Assembly: GCF_007954265.1 (NCBI RefSeq)
Contig: NZ_VOLS01000011.1
Location: forward strand, 29,189 to 93,188
Length of the DNA stretch: 64,000 bases
Source: Colwellia sp. C1TZA3
Lineage (GTDB): Bacteria; Pseudomonadota; Gammaproteobacteria; Enterobacterales; Alteromonadaceae
Reading direction: 5' to 3'
The notes under the pieces are model-generated. The model was not told the DNA's origin. It saw only the letters and a list, made by a program, of their open reading frames with translations, and ran no database searches. Made by a program: the position numbers and the translations under genes. Positions 9,327 to 20,563 of this stretch are shown here, in pieces (within the stretch, counting starts at the first letter, position 1; each line of letters starts with the position of its first letter).

Positions 9327-9500
9327 ATGAAAAGGCAGAAAAGAGACAAATTAGGCAGAGCACATTCAAATGGCTACCAAGCTGGCCTTTGTGGTAGAAC
9401 CAAGGGACATTGTCCGTATCACAATACCGATGTTAAGTCGGAATGGCTTGGTGGTTGGCGAGAAGCCCTGACCGATCGAAGTATGGGGTTGTTTAAATAG
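9327..9500 (+). CDS. rmf: Ribosome modulation factor
   Basis: RMF binds 30S subunits in stationary phase and drives dimerisation of 70S ribosomes into inactive 100S particles. The 57 residues match the E. coli protein closely: MKRQKRDKLGRAHSNGYQAG at the start, the conserved CPY segment, and WLGGWREA near the end. The start is ATG 9327, set by GAGGTG about 7 bp upstream; an in-frame GTG 9 bp upstream is part of that ribosome site. It is monocistronic; growth-phase control is expected from the family, not visible here. Confidence 0.95.
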   Translation: MKRQKRDKLGRAHSNGYQAGLCGRTKGHCPYHNTDVKSEWLGGWREALTDRSMGLFK

Positions 9501-9782
9501 CAAAAACTAATTGGTATAAACACAGTTCAGCGTTTTTTCATTTGGCATGGCGAGTTATTACTTGATAAAAATTTTGAGAACGCACATTAGTCATTGGGAT
9601 AAGCTTTAATTAATAACCTGCAGTAGTTGAATATCCCAAAAAATTCTTTCCATTAGTTTTATTATTATTTTTCTATGAGTTTTATCAAAGGTGCATTCGT
9701 AGCGATACAATTGCCCCTTTTTTGTTGTCGTTAATAACGTATAATATTTTAAAATTTAGCTGTCGATTAAGTAAAAAATCTT

Positions 9783-10271
9783 ATGACCATACTTTCAATG
9801 ATAGTGGCGCACGCCAATAATCGTGTAATCGGTAAAAACAATGATATGCCTTGGCACTTGCCAGCCGATTTGGCCTATTTTAAAAAGACTACCTTAGGTA
9901 AACCCATTATTATGGGGCGAAAAACTTTTCAATCTATTGGTCGGCCTTTGCCTGGGCGGAAAAATATTGTTATTTCGCGTGATGATAACTTTCAAGCAGA
10001 GGGCGTTGAGGTGGTTCATTCTGTTGATGCCGCTTTAGCTTTAGTTGTTGATAACGCTGAAGCCATGGTTATTGGTGGAGGCGCTATTTACCAACATTGC
10101 TTAGCCGCGGCGCAACGACTTTATATTACCCATATTAATGCCGATATTGATGGCGATACTTATTTCCCTGAATATGATTTAACCGTGTGGAAAAAAATTG
10201 CTAGCGATATTCGTCCCAGTGATGAGAAAAATCTCTATCAGTTAGACTTTTCAGTTTATGAAAAAGTTTAA
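9783..10271 (+). CDS. folA: Dihydrofolate reductase
   Basis: DHFR reduces dihydrofolate to tetrahydrofolate with NADPH and is the trimethoprim target. The 162-residue protein has the chromosomal type I pattern: NRVIGKNNDMPWHLPADL at 13-30 with the proton-donating aspartate at 29, IIMGRKTFQSIGRPLPGR for NADPH binding, and AMVIGGGAIY near 95. Length is normal. In many relatives folA adjoins apaH; here a MITE and a chemoreceptor gene lie between. Confidence 0.97.
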   Translation: MTILSMIVAHANNRVIGKNNDMPWHLPADLAYFKKTTLGKPIIMGRKTFQSIGRPLPGRKNIVISRDDNFQAEGVEVVHSVDAALALVVDNAEAMVIGGGAIYQHCLAAAQRLYITHINADIDGDTYFPEYDLTVWKKIASDIRPSDEKNLYQLDFSVYEKV

Positions 10272-10339
10272 AGATAAGGTTGGCGTGATAGCTAAGCGCT
10301 CAATAAACCAGACCTATTGATATAAGTAGTCGTGAACAT

Positions 10340-10367
10340 AAAAAAGAGCGCTTAAGCGCTCTTTTTT
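10340..10367 (+). terminator. Terminator after folA
   Basis: Long perfect palindrome AAAAAGAGCGCTT / AAGCGCTCTTTTT with T-runs on both strands. It can serve folA and also block transcription from the other side. Confidence 0.85.
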
Positions 10368-10372
10368 ATTTA

Positions 10373-10531
10373 ATACCAATCCCATTAAGTTATTGCTCAT
10401 TTGTACTAGTTAAAATAGCTCAAGGCTGTGTTGCTCTCAATCCCAATAGCCAGCTATTGCTCAATCGAGCGCCTTACCTTGAGTTATTTTTCCTGCGCAC
10501 AACAAGATCACAAACTTAATGGAACTGGTAT
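10373..10531. mobile_element. MITE-A copy 2, 159 bp, intact
   Basis: Reverse-complement copy of the 8278-8436 element, with the same length and ends (ATACCAATCCC...AACTGGTAT). It has inserted between the folA terminator and the 3' end of the chemoreceptor gene. Only a few bases differ from the other copies. Confidence 0.85.
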
Positions 10532-10552
10532 AAGCTTTGAGCTTAAGCAAAA

Positions 10553-12571
10553 CTAAAGCTTAAATTCTTGTACTGATTGTTGTAACTCTTCAGCTAAGCG
10601 GGCAACTTCACTACTCGCTTCTGCTGTTTGCTTTGAGCCTGCTGTTGTTTGTTCAGCAATGGTGACAATTGATTCAAGGTTTTCGCTTATTTCATGAGCA
10701 ACAACACTCTGCTCTCCAGCGGCTGTTGCTATTTGTGAGCTACGGTCAAAGGCTTCATGAACTGCGTGTGTAATGGTATCAAGTGCTTGCTCTGCTTGGA
10801 TACCTTGCTCAACACAGTTTGTTGCTTGCTTTTTACCTGTATTCATCACTAAAACCGCTTTTTCTGCACCATTTTGTAGCACTTCAATCATATTTTGAAT
10901 TTCTTGGGTGGATACTTGAGTTCGACTTGCCAAGGTTCTCACTTCATCAGCGACCACAGCAAAGCCTCTACCTTGCTCACCCGCACGAGCGGCTTCTATT
11001 GCCGCGTTTAGTGCTAATAAGTTGGTTTGCTCTGCAATACCTCTGATCACATCAAGAATGCCACCAATTGAGGCACTATCTTGTTGTAATTTATTAATAA
11101 CTTGTGAAGCAGACTCGACTTCATTAGCTAATAGTTCAATCGTTTGACGGTTATGACTAGAAATAACTTTAACGCGCTCAGCTTCGTCATCAGCTTGTTT
11201 GATTTCGCCTAAGGCATCATTTGCACTTGAGAGCATGCTTTGCGCAGTACTGCTCATTTCAGTGGTAGCAGACGCGGCTTGTTCTACTTGTGTGCGTTGC
11301 TCTTCGATGGCTTTGGTACTTTGTGCGGTCACAGTTGATGTTTGTTCAGCCGCTGTTGCTAGCTGGGTCGAGCGACTAACAATGCTTTGAATTAAGTTAC
11401 GTAAACTATCGATTAATAAGTTGCAGTTAGCAGAAAGCTGAGCGAATTCATCATTGCCACTTTCATCTAGCTTGTGAGATAAGTCACCAGATGCAACAAT
11501 ATTGAGCATTGCATTTACTCGGCTTAATGGACGAATAATACTTGTTAACGTCACCCACGCGATGGCGATAGCCAGCACGATAGACACTAAGGTGATAATT
11601 AGGGTATTAACTGTACCGTCAGATACTGACGCCTTTACCAAGTTGCCTGTTGCAATCGCTGTTTCATTGGCTAAATTTACTTGTGTGGCTAATATTGCAT
11701 TAGCATTACTGATGCCATTTTCTGCTAATTGTAAACTCATCTTTGCTGCTGCAATCGCGCTTAGTTGATTATTTTTATGAGTGAAAATTTTATCGCTGCC
11801 AGTAATATAGCTTTGTAATGCTGAAAAGCTATCGTTTAACTTATCAGCAATATTGCTCACGCCTTGTTGGTTTAATTCATTAACCACATCAGCCACTGAG
11901 CGTTCAATATCATTAAATGCGTTTTCTATTTGGCTAGCAACCAGTGATGCAGATTGTTGATCTTTTATTTCACGATAATTAAAAGAGGTATTGACCATGT
12001 TATTGAGTAAGGTTTCTAAACGCTCTGCTAAACTAACCGCGCGTTGTAACTTTGTGGAGGCGAGTTTATGATCACCAAGATCTAATAAGATAGTGGTGGT
12101 ATCGTCTGCTTTTTCTTCAATAATATATATCTTGTCTGCTAGAGCAAGATTTTGCTCAATAGCAAATTTTCGATTACGAAGCACATTGTCAATTTCCTGC
12201 TCTAGACTATTGTAAACAGGGTCAACTTCACGTAAGTTTTTGATTAAAATTTCTTTGTTTTTAACAATATCTTTTAAGCGTTTTAGCTGAGTTCTAAATT
12301 CACTTTTTTCAGCATCAAAAGTATTATAGTTTTGTGCCAGTGGTGCCAGCGCTGTTTGGTGATATGCGCGCAGCGTTAGGTTGCCAATACCGGTTAGATC
12401 GTTAACTAACTTATTGCTTGCTTTTAAAGTGGGTATTGCTAGTTCATTTTGCTGCTTGGTAGCATCGCCAATAGTATTTAAACTATTCCATGATATTACG
12501 CTGGTTAAAACGAGTAAAAGCGAAATAATGGTGAAACCACCAATTATTTTCATTGCTACGGTTAAGTTCAT
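10553..12571 (-). CDS. Methyl-accepting chemotaxis protein
   Basis: A transmembrane chemoreceptor feeding the CheA/CheW/CheV pathway. The 672-residue form starts at ATG 12571 ([12 protein letters not shown]), with GGTGGA 4 bp upstream; an in-frame start 12 bp earlier is less likely. Order: TM1 at about 8-28, a periplasmic helical sensor of about 290 residues, TM2 near 325-350, a HAMP linker, and a cytoplasmic helical hairpin with the invariant tip [20 protein letters not shown]. No C-terminal NWETF-type tether is present (it ends QEFKL). The ligand is unknown. It separates folA from the apaH operon. Confidence 0.93.
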   Translation of the reverse strand: MNLTVAMKIIGGFTIISLLLVLTSVISWNSLNTIGDATKQQNELAIPTLKASNKLVNDLTGIGNLTLRAYHQTALAPLAQNYNTFDAEKSEFRTQLKRLKDIVKNKEILIKNLREVDPVYNSLEQEIDNVLRNRKFAIEQNLALADKIYIIEEKADDTTTILLDLGDHKLASTKLQRAVSLAERLETLLNNMVNTSFNYREIKDQQSASLVASQIENAFNDIERSVADVVNELNQQGVSNIADKLNDSFSALQSYITGSDKIFTHKNNQLSAIAAAKMSLQLAENGISNANAILATQVNLANETAIATGNLVKASVSDGTVNTLIITLVSIVLAIAIAWVTLTSIIRPLSRVNAMLNIVASGDLSHKLDESGNDEFAQLSANCNLLIDSLRNLIQSIVSRSTQLATAAEQTSTVTAQSTKAIEEQRTQVEQAASATTEMSSTAQSMLSSANDALGEIKQADDEAERVKVISSHNRQTIELLANEVESASQVINKLQQDSASIGGILDVIRGIAEQTNLLALNAAIEAARAGEQGRGFAVVADEVRTLASRTQVSTQEIQNMIEVLQNGAEKAVLVMNTGKKQATNCVEQGIQAEQALDTITHAVHEAFDRSSQIATAAGEQSVVAHEISENLESIVTIAEQTTAGSKQTAEASSEVARLAEELQQSVQEFKL

Positions 12572-12737
12572 AGATTCCACCAATATATAAATTAAATCAT
12601 ACTTTAATCACAGAAAAAATAATAAGCGTTATTACTTATCCACGTGATCATTCATTATTATTAGACTACAAAGGAATATGCATATTTCTTTTTGCTAGTA
12701 TAACAAGCTCAATTACTTTTTAAACTACTGCTATGCA

Positions 12738-13556
12738 TTAGTTTAATTTTATATGTGCTTGTTCAATAAATACTTTTTTATCATGCCATCTCAGCATAGT
12801 TAGATGTTGTCCCCAAACACAGCCAGTATCAAGTGCGTATATATTATTAGCTGGGCAATGACCCATCAAAGCAGCCCAATGGCCGAATATCCATTGGGTA
12901 TTGCCGTTAACATGGCCAAATGCAAACCAAGGCAATAATTCTTTTGGCGCGCTGCTCGGGCTTTCTTTACAGCTAAACTCTAAACTACCATCAGCGAAGC
13001 AATAGCGCATACGGGTTAGCGAGTTGATAGTAAACCTAAAGCGGCTAAGCTCATCGTCTGCCTCTAGCCAACTGCTAGGCTGTTCACCATACATCTTGCT
13101 CAACCAGGCGTGGCTTGCTGAAGAGGTTAAATGCTGTTGTGCTATTTCTGCCTGTTTAAGTGCTTGTTGAGGTGTCCACTGCGGGGAAAGTCCCGCGTGG
13201 CTCATATAGGTTTCTTCATTAGGCAGTTTTTGAATAAGTGGCTGTTGACTTAACCAGTGCATCAGTTCTGCTACATCTGGCGCTGATAATAATGGCGCTA
13301 GATGATCTTGTTTTTTGACTTTTTTAATACCGTGATAAACGGCCAGTAAATGTAAGTCATGATTACCTAAAACTACTTTAGCACTTTGCCCAAGTGACTT
13401 AATAAAGCGCAATGTTTCAAGAGAATTAGGCCCACGGGCCACTAAATCACCTGCAACATAAAGTTGGTCGCTAGTCGTGGAAAAGCTCACCTGAGTTAAT
13501 AAAGCTTTCAGTTCGCTGTAGCAGCCTTGAATGTCACCGACGAAATAAATAGCCAT
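12738..13556 (-). CDS. apaH: Diadenosine tetraphosphatase ApaH
   Basis: ApaH hydrolyses Ap4A symmetrically to two ADP and also removes Np4 caps from RNA. The 272-residue protein has the phosphoesterase metal motifs GDIQGC at 8-13, GDLVARGPNS around 36-45 and GNHD around 64-67. It is the last gene of the lptD-surA-pdxA-rsmA-apaG-apaH string, 9 bp after apaG. Length matches the family. Confidence 0.96.
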   Translation of the reverse strand: MAIYFVGDIQGCYSELKALLTQVSFSTTSDQLYVAGDLVARGPNSLETLRFIKSLGQSAKVVLGNHDLHLLAVYHGIKKVKKQDHLAPLLSAPDVAELMHWLSQQPLIQKLPNEETYMSHAGLSPQWTPQQALKQAEIAQQHLTSSASHAWLSKMYGEQPSSWLEADDELSRFRFTINSLTRMRYCFADGSLEFSCKESPSSAPKELLPWFAFGHVNGNTQWIFGHWAALMGHCPANNIYALDTGCVWGQHLTMLRWHDKKVFIEQAHIKLN

Positions 13557-13565
13557 TATTGCTCT

Positions 13566-13958
13566 CTAGTTTAATATATTGGGCTTTGCTAAGCGAAACA
13601 GTGGTATTTCAACCTGAACCAACTTGGCTGATTTCCTTTGCATTTGGTAGTGCCCTTGCATATTCCCCAAAGGAGATTTTAATATACAGCCACTGGTATA
13701 AGTAAATTTTTGGCCAGCTTTAATAAAAGGTTGCTGACCAATAACGCCTTCACCTGATACGGTGTTAGAGTCACCGTTAGCGTCGGTAATCAACCAGTAG
13801 CGACTGAGTAGTTGCACCGTTTCATCACTATTGTTTATTACAGTAACTGTGTAACTAAAAACAAACTGTTCTTCAGCTTCGACAGACTGTTGTGCTAAAT
13901 AGTCACTAATGACACTGACCTCAATATCAGTAACGGTTGCTACTTGGTTATCATTCAT
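13566..13958 (-). CDS. apaG: ApaG protein (DUF525)
   Basis: A 130-residue single-domain protein of the ApaG/DUF525 family, an immunoglobulin-like beta sandwich; its molecular role is unsettled. Family features include the [10 protein letters not shown] segment around 56-65 and [14 protein letters not shown] around 73-86. Its start overlaps the rsmA stop by 8 bp, and apaH follows after 9 bp, so it is surely co-transcribed. Confidence 0.95.
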   Translation of the reverse strand: MNDNQVATVTDIEVSVISDYLAQQSVEAEEQFVFSYTVTVINNSDETVQLLSRYWLITDANGDSNTVSGEGVIGQQPFIKAGQKFTYTSGCILKSPLGNMQGHYQMQRKSAKLVQVEIPLFRLAKPNILN

Positions 13959-14772
13959 CGTTAAGCTCTATCGGGTTGTCAGTAACAAAATTAGCTAACA
14001 TAACAAAATCGGCTAAGGATAAATTTTCAGCACGCAGTCCTGGATCAATACCTAATGACGTTAATTGCTCGGCAGAAATCAGTTTTTTAAAGCTGTTACG
14101 AATGGTTTTTCGGCGCTGATTAAAGGCCGCTAAACAGACTTTGTTCAGTGAGTTAATATCCTTAACTGGATTTTTAATGGTTTTATGCGGTATTAACCTA
14201 ACAATAGCTGAGTCTACTTTAGGTGCTGGTTTGAAGGCTTCTGGACCTATTTCCATCACCGGAATAACTTGGCATTGGTATTGTGTCATGATCGACAAAC
14301 GGCCATAAGCTTTACAGTTTTCACCGGAAGCCATGCGTTGTACAACCTCTTTTTGCAGCATAAAGTGCATATCTTTTACTTTGTCTTTAAAGGTCAGTAA
14401 GTGAAAGATCAGTGGTGTTGAAATGTTATAAGGCAAATTACCAAAAATACGCAACGGTTTCTCATCACTGGCTAACTGGGCAAAATCAAATTTTAGGGCA
14501 TCTTCTTCATAAATAGTTAATTTAGTGGCCAAAAAAGGATGATGGCGCAATCTATGCGCTAAATCCCGGTCTAACTCTATGACACTAAGTTGACCCGCAC
14601 GTTCTATAACAGGCTCGGTAAGGGCGCCTAAGCCAGGGCCAATTTCAACTAAGTTTTCATTAGGCTCGGGGTTGATGACGTCAACAATATTGCTAATGAT
14701 GGCGTCATTATGTAAAAAGTTTTGTCCAAAGCGTTTTTTGGCTTGATGACCTAAATGGGAATTTTTACTCAT
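13951..14772 (-). CDS. rsmA: 16S rRNA dimethyladenosine transferase RsmA (KsgA)
   Basis: RsmA dimethylates A1518 and A1519 of 16S rRNA late in 30S assembly; loss gives kasugamycin resistance in other bacteria. The 273-residue enzyme shows [11 protein letters not shown] at the start, the SAM-binding [12 protein letters not shown] around 43-54, and the catalytic NLPYNIS motif around 113-119. It overlaps apaG and follows pdxA by 18 bp in the operon. Confidence 0.97.
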   Translation of the reverse strand: MSKNSHLGHQAKKRFGQNFLHNDAIISNIVDVINPEPNENLVEIGPGLGALTEPVIERAGQLSVIELDRDLAHRLRHHPFLATKLTIYEEDALKFDFAQLASDEKPLRIFGNLPYNISTPLIFHLLTFKDKVKDMHFMLQKEVVQRMASGENCKAYGRLSIMTQYQCQVIPVMEIGPEAFKPAPKVDSAIVRLIPHKTIKNPVKDINSLNKVCLAAFNQRRKTIRNSFKKLISAEQLTSLGIDPGLRAENLSLADFVMLANFVTDNPIELNDE

Positions 14773-14790
14773 AGTGTATTTTTGCTCGAA

Positions 14791-15780
14791 TTAATCTTCT
14801 GCATGGTTATTAGCTAATGTTATTGCCGTGTTTAAAGCTTCTTTGAAGCTGCCGACATCGGCTTTATCGGTGCCAGCCAAATCTAAGGCAGTACCGTGAT
14901 CGACAGATGTTCTGATGAAGGGCAGTCCTAAAGTAATATTGACTGAAGAGCCAAAACCTTTATATTTAAGTACCGGTAAACCCTGGTCATGAAACATAGT
15001 TAAAATAGCATCAGCGTCATCTAAGTATTTAGCCTGGAAGATGGTATCAGCAGGCAACGGGCCGATCAGGTTCATACCTTCTAAGCGCAACTCGTCTAAA
15101 GCGGGGATCATTACATCGATTTCTTCACGGCCCAGATGGCCGTCTTCACCGGCATGCGGGTTGATGCCACAAACATAAATTTTAGGATCATCAATGCCAA
15201 ATTTGTCAATCAAGTCTCGATGTAATATACGAGTAACTTTTTGCAGCCTTTCGTGTGTGATGGCTTTAGAGACATAAGCTAAAGGAATATGGGTGGTGAC
15301 AAGCGCAACTCTTAAGCCTTCTGTCGCTAACATCATTACCACATCAGAACAGTTTGCTTGATTAGCAAAATATTCGGTATGACCGCTAAATGCGATACCG
15401 GCTTTATTGATTAAACCTTTATGAACTGGGCCAGTAACGACCGCATCGAATTCGCCAGAAATATTTTTTTCACTGGCAATGCGTAATGTTTCAACTACGT
15501 AGCGACCATTGTTAGCGTTAAGAACACCAGGCTCACAAATATCGTCCAATGCTACCGGTAACACAATTAGCGTTCCGGCTTGGTGGGCGGTTATTTCATC
15601 ATCGGCGTTATAGGGCTTAATGATCAGTGGCAAGTTTAATAATTTCGCCCTTGCTATTAATAACTCAGGCGAGACGACCGCAACCATTTGCATTGGCCAA
15701 TCTTGCTGCGCGACTTTTATCATCAGGTCTGGGCCAATACCTGCTGGCTCTCCTGGTGTTATTGCAATTCGTTTTAACAC
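14791..15780 (-). CDS. pdxA: 4-hydroxythreonine-4-phosphate dehydrogenase PdxA
   Basis: PdxA oxidises 4-phosphohydroxy-L-threonine in the DXP-dependent pathway to pyridoxal 5'-phosphate. The 329-residue protein has the start [13 protein letters not shown], the substrate/metal region GHTEYF near 137, and [13 protein letters not shown] near 265 with the conserved metal-binding histidine. Its start overlaps the surA stop by one base. Epd, the enzyme two steps upstream in the same pathway, is encoded at 30697-31710. Confidence 0.97.
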   Translation of the reverse strand: MLKRIAITPGEPAGIGPDLMIKVAQQDWPMQMVAVVSPELLIARAKLLNLPLIIKPYNADDEITAHQAGTLIVLPVALDDICEPGVLNANNGRYVVETLRIASEKNISGEFDAVVTGPVHKGLINKAGIAFSGHTEYFANQANCSDVVMMLATEGLRVALVTTHIPLAYVSKAITHERLQKVTRILHRDLIDKFGIDDPKIYVCGINPHAGEDGHLGREEIDVMIPALDELRLEGMNLIGPLPADTIFQAKYLDDADAILTMFHDQGLPVLKYKGFGSSVNITLGLPFIRTSVDHGTALDLAGTDKADVGSFKEALNTAITLANNHAED

Positions 15781-17081
15781 TATTTTTTACCTACTTGTAA
15801 AACTTCTATGTATGCTTCATCACGTAACTCTTTGATCCAACGTGCACCTTCCATACCGAATTTACGGTTATAAAGTAGTTGGTAGACGCGATTCTCATTC
15901 ATTTGCGCAGTGGCATCTAAGGTTCTACGGCCAGTTAATTTAGCGATGTGCCAACCAAACGATGAACGAAAAGGTTGATGCACTTCATCAATATCTAGGC
16001 TTGCCAATGCTTCGGCAAAGGCGGGATCATATTTATTTGGCTCTGACCAACCTAAGTCACCACCACGAACAGAGGTTGGACCCTCAGAGTGTGCTTTTGC
16101 AAGCTCTGCAAAGTCAGCTTCACCAGCATTTAGTTGCTCGACAAAACCTTGTAATAAGGCTTCAGCTTTGGCTTCACTGAGAATAATCGAGGGCTTAATT
16201 AAGATGTGACTTGCTTTTACTTCTTCGATTTCCATGGTTTTACGACCACGAATATCGACTAATTTGACAATACTAAAACCTAGTCCAGTACGGATTGGGC
16301 CAAAAATGCTGCCTTTTTCTTGACCATCGACTATTTCAGAAAATAAGGTCGGCATTTCATTAATTGTTTTCCAACCTAAATCACCGCCTTCAAGTGCGTT
16401 ACCGCCGCCAGATGAAGTCATGGCAATATTAGTAAAGTCGCTACCGTTATTTAACAGCTCAAGTACTTTTTCAGCACGCACTTTAGCCGCGCTGATATCT
16501 ACTTGCTTTGGATTATTGGGGAACTCAATTAATATATGACCTAAGCGATACTCTATATCCGCATTCGTTTGTGCTTTCATCACTGACAGTAGGTTAGCAA
16601 CTTCTTGTGGTGAGATATAAATGCGACGACGTAAACTAGCGCGTCGAACTTCACCTGAAATTAACTCGTTGCGAACATTTTCACGATATTTTTCATAATC
16701 TAAGCCATCGGTAACAAGCGACTGGCGAAATGCTGCTAGTGATTGCTTATTCTCTTTTGCCATATTTGATAAGGTTTCATCAAGTTGGGCATCACTGATC
16801 TGCACGCCCATGCGCTCACCCAGTTGCGAGATTATCGCGTCATTAATTAACTTTTCCATTACTTGCACACGTAAAGCGCGATCTGATGGTAAGGTTTGGT
16901 TATTCTTTTTTGCTTGTAAAGTAACAGAGGCGATCAGGTCTTTAACTTCAGACTCTAATACCACACCACTATTAACTACCGCCGCTACTCGGTCTAGTTC
17001 AACCTCGATGGCCATACATTTCCCAAGTGAGCTTAAAATAAACACCGAGCTAAGCAGTAATAATTTCAATGAATTTTTCAT
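15780..17081 (-). CDS. surA: Periplasmic chaperone/peptidyl-prolyl isomerase SurA
   Basis: SurA escorts unfolded outer-membrane proteins, including LptD, across the periplasm. The 433-residue precursor has a signal peptide ending near residue 24 (LGKCMA), the SurA N-terminal domain beginning [14 protein letters not shown], and two parvulin domains at about 170-275 and 283-385. It lies 20 bp after lptD, its best-known client, and directly before pdxA in the conserved operon. Confidence 0.97.
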   Translation of the reverse strand: MKNSLKLLLLSSVFILSSLGKCMAIEVELDRVAAVVNSGVVLESEVKDLIASVTLQAKKNNQTLPSDRALRVQVMEKLINDAIISQLGERMGVQISDAQLDETLSNMAKENKQSLAAFRQSLVTDGLDYEKYRENVRNELISGEVRRASLRRRIYISPQEVANLLSVMKAQTNADIEYRLGHILIEFPNNPKQVDISAAKVRAEKVLELLNNGSDFTNIAMTSSGGGNALEGGDLGWKTINEMPTLFSEIVDGQEKGSIFGPIRTGLGFSIVKLVDIRGRKTMEIEEVKASHILIKPSIILSEAKAEALLQGFVEQLNAGEADFAELAKAHSEGPTSVRGGDLGWSEPNKYDPAFAEALASLDIDEVHQPFRSSFGWHIAKLTGRRTLDATAQMNENRVYQLLYNRKFGMEGARWIKELRDEAYIEVLQVGKK

Positions 17082-17101
17082 GTAACGTAGGTTTCTTTTA
17101 A

Positions 17102-19381
17102 TTAGTTATTGAGGAAGTAAGGGCGTTTATAGCCGAATATACTTGAGTTAAACATATCTCCAACACTGTTGGACGATTTATTGCTATTGATACCATTATA
17201 GACAAACTGAATATTAAAACTGCTATCAAATGCATCTCGATTTTCGTTTATGTTACCCGTGTCGTCAATGGTTGAATTAATATTGCGATGGTAAGTAAAG
17301 CGAATACCCCAACAGCAGCTACTATATTCAAGGCCAGCATAACTTTCGATACTGCGCTTTCCTTGTAAGTCTTGGCTGAATCGGCCAACAAGTTGCCAGC
17401 TCTGTGCAATCTTAATATTAGTGGCTAATGACATTTGCTCTAATGACTCTCCTGAGACATCACGCGCATATCGATGGTTCAATTGAATTGTTTGATTATC
17501 AGAAAATAAATAATCAAATGAGGTTTGGCTTTTATTAGTCACGCCTAAATCGGTATTGTATTGAATGTCAGAGCTAAATTGCCACTGGCGATTTAAGTGG
17601 ACAAAAATATCGGCAGCAAGTGCTGACTTATCGACTAAAGCCTCTTGGTCGCCATCGTCAAGGTTGTTTTCGTCTAAATAAACGATACGGCCTAAGCTAA
17701 GGCGCAGCACTTCAGTATTATCTTCGGTTAATAGTCGACTTGTTACCCCCCAAGATATTTGATTGGCTTGTGCTATGCGATCAATGCCGCTAAAACGACG
17801 GTCGCGGAATAAGCCGTTGTAATCATCTTGTAAGGTGGTGGTATCGTAAAAACCAATATTGCTTTGATCTTTATCCGGAATATAAAGATATTGTAGTTGT
17901 GGCTCTAATGTGTGGTTATAACCTTGATTAAATAAGGTTAGGTTGCGGTCGAAATTCACCCCACCATGTAGACGTATTTTTGGCAAAGTTCTGCTAATGT
18001 TTTTTTCTAATAGACTGCCACTACTGATGTTTTTTTGGCTGTAATTGGTTTGAAGTACTTTAAATTCTGAATTTAAAAACCAGGCAGGGGTCACCACAGG
18101 ATATAATAAGCCCGCTTCTACATGGTATCTTTGCGCGGTAGGTTTGGTTTTATCCGCGCTATCAAAACTTGAAAATTCAGAATAAAGATCAAAAATACCA
18201 TCAAAATCAGCTAACGATTGCTGAAGGCTAAATTCTATTTGCGGTAAGGTTTTATAACTTAGTTGATGGTTGCCCAAAAGCTCAAAATCTTGCATCTTTA
18301 TTGTGCTTTGCCAGTTATCGGCAAAGTAGGCAAGCTCACCTATTTGATAAAGATAAGCGTCATTGGCGCTAAATTGATCACTGCCTAAATCAACCAGGTA
18401 ATTATCATCACTGATGGTGGTGTAATCAATATGGGCTCTAAATCGCTCGGAAAATGTGCCAATGTGCTGAAGTCGTGCTAAATATCGCGCGTTATCACCA
18501 TTAACTAGCTTTTGGTCTTTATTGAGGTATTCAATATCAATCTGTCCTGATTGTAAGTCTTGTAAATACCTAAATTGAGTAATTAATTGTGTGCCTCTTT
18601 CTGACATATAACGTGGTGTGATGGTCGCATCGATGTTTTCTGCAATATTGACATAATAGGGGGTTTCAACTTCTAAACCTAAATTATTAGAGGTACTAAT
18701 TGTTGGGTATAAAAAGCCTGACATTCGGTCATTAGTGAGTGGCATGGTTAAATAGGGAATATATAAAACGGGGATATCGAAAAGACTAAAACGCGCATGA
18801 TAGGCTTCAAGCGATTTTTTATCTGATGAAATAGTAATTTCACTAGCCCGCATTTGCCAATCAGGTACAGCATCGTAACAAGTGGTAAAGCTTGAATCGA
18901 GAAAGCTTAAGGTTTTACCATTACCATTAATGTTGATTTTTTTCGCACTACCATGACCAGCAGAGCCATTTAATTGATACGAAGCTGCGTTTAGCGAGGT
19001 CGTTTGTTGCAGCTGATTGATATTAAGTGAGTCGGCAAATATATCAATGCCTTTATTTTGAAAGTGAATGTCGCCATTCGCATCGACCGTAGCTGTGCCT
19101 CGGTTAACGGTTAATTGGTCGGCAACAACCGATTTATCTTGATTTAATAAAGTGACACCACCGGTAAAGGTAGCATATTGACCTTTTTTGATGCTTGAGG
19201 TTGTCGATATAATAGTAAAGTTTTCGTTGGCCTGCTTACCGGTTTCATCAGCAATATTTGCGTAGAATGGAATGGGGCATTGGCTGGCAATCTGGCTATT
19301 TATTTCAGTGTTTTGCGCTTTGCTACCCAATGTAAACGATATTAGGCAGACAAAGATAATTTTGTTTAAGGGAAAGCGCAT
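17102..19381 (-). CDS. lptD: LPS-assembly outer-membrane protein LptD
   Basis: LptD, with LptE, inserts lipopolysaccharide into the outer leaflet of the outer membrane. The 759-residue precursor has a signal peptide (about 1-22), an N-terminal OstA/beta-jellyroll domain (about 50-190) and a large beta-barrel. Four cysteines are in the positions expected for the interdomain disulfides: one just after the signal (35), one near 170 and an adjacent CC pair near the C-terminus. It is the first gene of the minus-strand operon and divergent from amgK. Confidence 0.96.
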   Translation of the reverse strand: MRFPLNKIIFVCLISFTLGSKAQNTEINSQIASQCPIPFYANIADETGKQANENFTIISTTSSIKKGQYATFTGGVTLLNQDKSVVADQLTVNRGTATVDANGDIHFQNKGIDIFADSLNINQLQQTTSLNAASYQLNGSAGHGSAKKININGNGKTLSFLDSSFTTCYDAVPDWQMRASEITISSDKKSLEAYHARFSLFDIPVLYIPYLTMPLTNDRMSGFLYPTISTSNNLGLEVETPYYVNIAENIDATITPRYMSERGTQLITQFRYLQDLQSGQIDIEYLNKDQKLVNGDNARYLARLQHIGTFSERFRAHIDYTTISDDNYLVDLGSDQFSANDAYLYQIGELAYFADNWQSTIKMQDFELLGNHQLSYKTLPQIEFSLQQSLADFDGIFDLYSEFSSFDSADKTKPTAQRYHVEAGLLYPVVTPAWFLNSEFKVLQTNYSQKNISSGSLLEKNISRTLPKIRLHGGVNFDRNLTLFNQGYNHTLEPQLQYLYIPDKDQSNIGFYDTTTLQDDYNGLFRDRRFSGIDRIAQANQISWGVTSRLLTEDNTEVLRLSLGRIVYLDENNLDDGDQEALVDKSALAADIFVHLNRQWQFSSDIQYNTDLGVTNKSQTSFDYLFSDNQTIQLNHRYARDVSGESLEQMSLATNIKIAQSWQLVGRFSQDLQGKRSIESYAGLEYSSCCWGIRFTYHRNINSTIDDTGNINENRDAFDSSFNIQFVYNGINSNKSSNSVGDMFNSSIFGYKRPYFLNN

Positions 19382-19522
19382 TTATGGTCCGGGTAATTAA
19401 CTTGAAAAATACAAAGCCTAGATTTAGAACGGCATTTTACCGCTAATAGCAATAATATAGCAATTTTCATTAGTCTGCTAATTAGTTATATTGGCATTAT
19501 TATTTTTTAGAGAGATATTTCA

Positions 19523-20536
19523 TTGAATAACTTAAGCACTAGAGATCTATCACAGTGGCTAGAAAGCCACTTTTCGACAGAAAATATCAGCCTACTACCC
19601 TTGACTGGAGATGCAGGCTTTCGACGTTACTTTCGCTTTTATAGTGATAGTCAACATCAGAAACAATGTTACATAGCGGTTGATGCGCCGGTAAAATTAT
19701 CAAATAACCAAGCGTTTGTCGATGTACAGAAAATTTTGCAGGACCTTGGTGTCAATGTACCCAACATTATAGCGGCAGACCTTAAAGCAGGCTTTCTTTG
19801 TCTGAGTGATTTTGGCGATACGGTATTAGCGGATCAACTCTCAAATGAAAACATGGCGCAATATTATACCAAAGCGCTGATTGAACTGAACAAGATGCTT
19901 AAGTGTAACAGCGCATTAGTTGCAGGATTACCTGATTATAATGAAAAGTTTATCCTGACTGAATTGGCGATATTCAACGAATGGTTGTTAGAAAAACACT
20001 TGAAAATTTATTTAACCACTGATGAGAAAATAGCTTTAAGCACCTGTTTTGACGTTCTGGTTTCTGCCATTATTGAACAACCTAAGGTTTTTATGCATCG
20101 TGATTATCACAGTCGAAATATTATGTTGTTGGCCAACGATAAACTTGGCGTTATTGATTTTCAAGATGCGGTAAAAGGCCCGGTTATTTATGACTTGGTG
20201 TCCTTACTTAAAGATTGTTACGTACGTTGGCCTAAGCAGTTAATAACGCCATTGATGGAAGATTATCGTCAACAAGTACAAGACCATTTTCCTGATGAAA
20301 ACTTAAGCAAAGAAAAGTGGCAATATTGGTTTGACTTAACCGGGCTACAACGCCATATAAAAGCCAGTGGCATTTTTGCCCGCTTGCATCACAGAGACAA
20401 AAAATCAGGGTATTTAGCGGATATCCCACTTACTTTGACCTATATACAAGATGTTAGCGCACAATATGATAAACTCAGCTTTTTGCACGAATTAGTCACT
20501 AAACGGGTAATTCCAGCAGTAAATAAACTCACTTAA
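19523..20536 (+). CDS. amgK: Aminoglycoside-phosphotransferase-fold sugar kinase, AmgK-like
   Basis: A 337-residue kinase with the APH/choline kinase fold: FRRYFRFYS near 29-37, the catalytic loop HRDYHSRNIM at about 193-202 and the metal-binding VIDFQDA just after. AmgK of Pseudomonas phosphorylates anomeric MurNAc/GlcNAc in a recycling pathway that bypasses de novo UDP-MurNAc synthesis. The pairing with a murU-like gene 27 bp downstream, next to lptD, supports this over a drug-resistance role. The start is TTG 19523 with AGAGAGA upstream; no better start is visible. Confidence 0.82.
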   Translation: MNNLSTRDLSQWLESHFSTENISLLPLTGDAGFRRYFRFYSDSQHQKQCYIAVDAPVKLSNNQAFVDVQKILQDLGVNVPNIIAADLKAGFLCLSDFGDTVLADQLSNENMAQYYTKALIELNKMLKCNSALVAGLPDYNEKFILTELAIFNEWLLEKHLKIYLTTDEKIALSTCFDVLVSAIIEQPKVFMHRDYHSRNIMLLANDKLGVIDFQDAVKGPVIYDLVSLLKDCYVRWPKQLITPLMEDYRQQVQDHFPDENLSKEKWQYWFDLTGLQRHIKASGIFARLHHRDKKSGYLADIPLTLTYIQDVSAQYDKLSFLHELVTKRVIPAVNKLT

Positions 20537-20563
20537 TTTACCATTTAATTTTGGAATATTTTC

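Noticed and set aside
19523..20536. Aminoglycoside resistance phosphotransferase
   Set aside because: It has the APH fold, but pairing with a murU-like gene beside lptD fits the cell-wall recycling kinase AmgK better.
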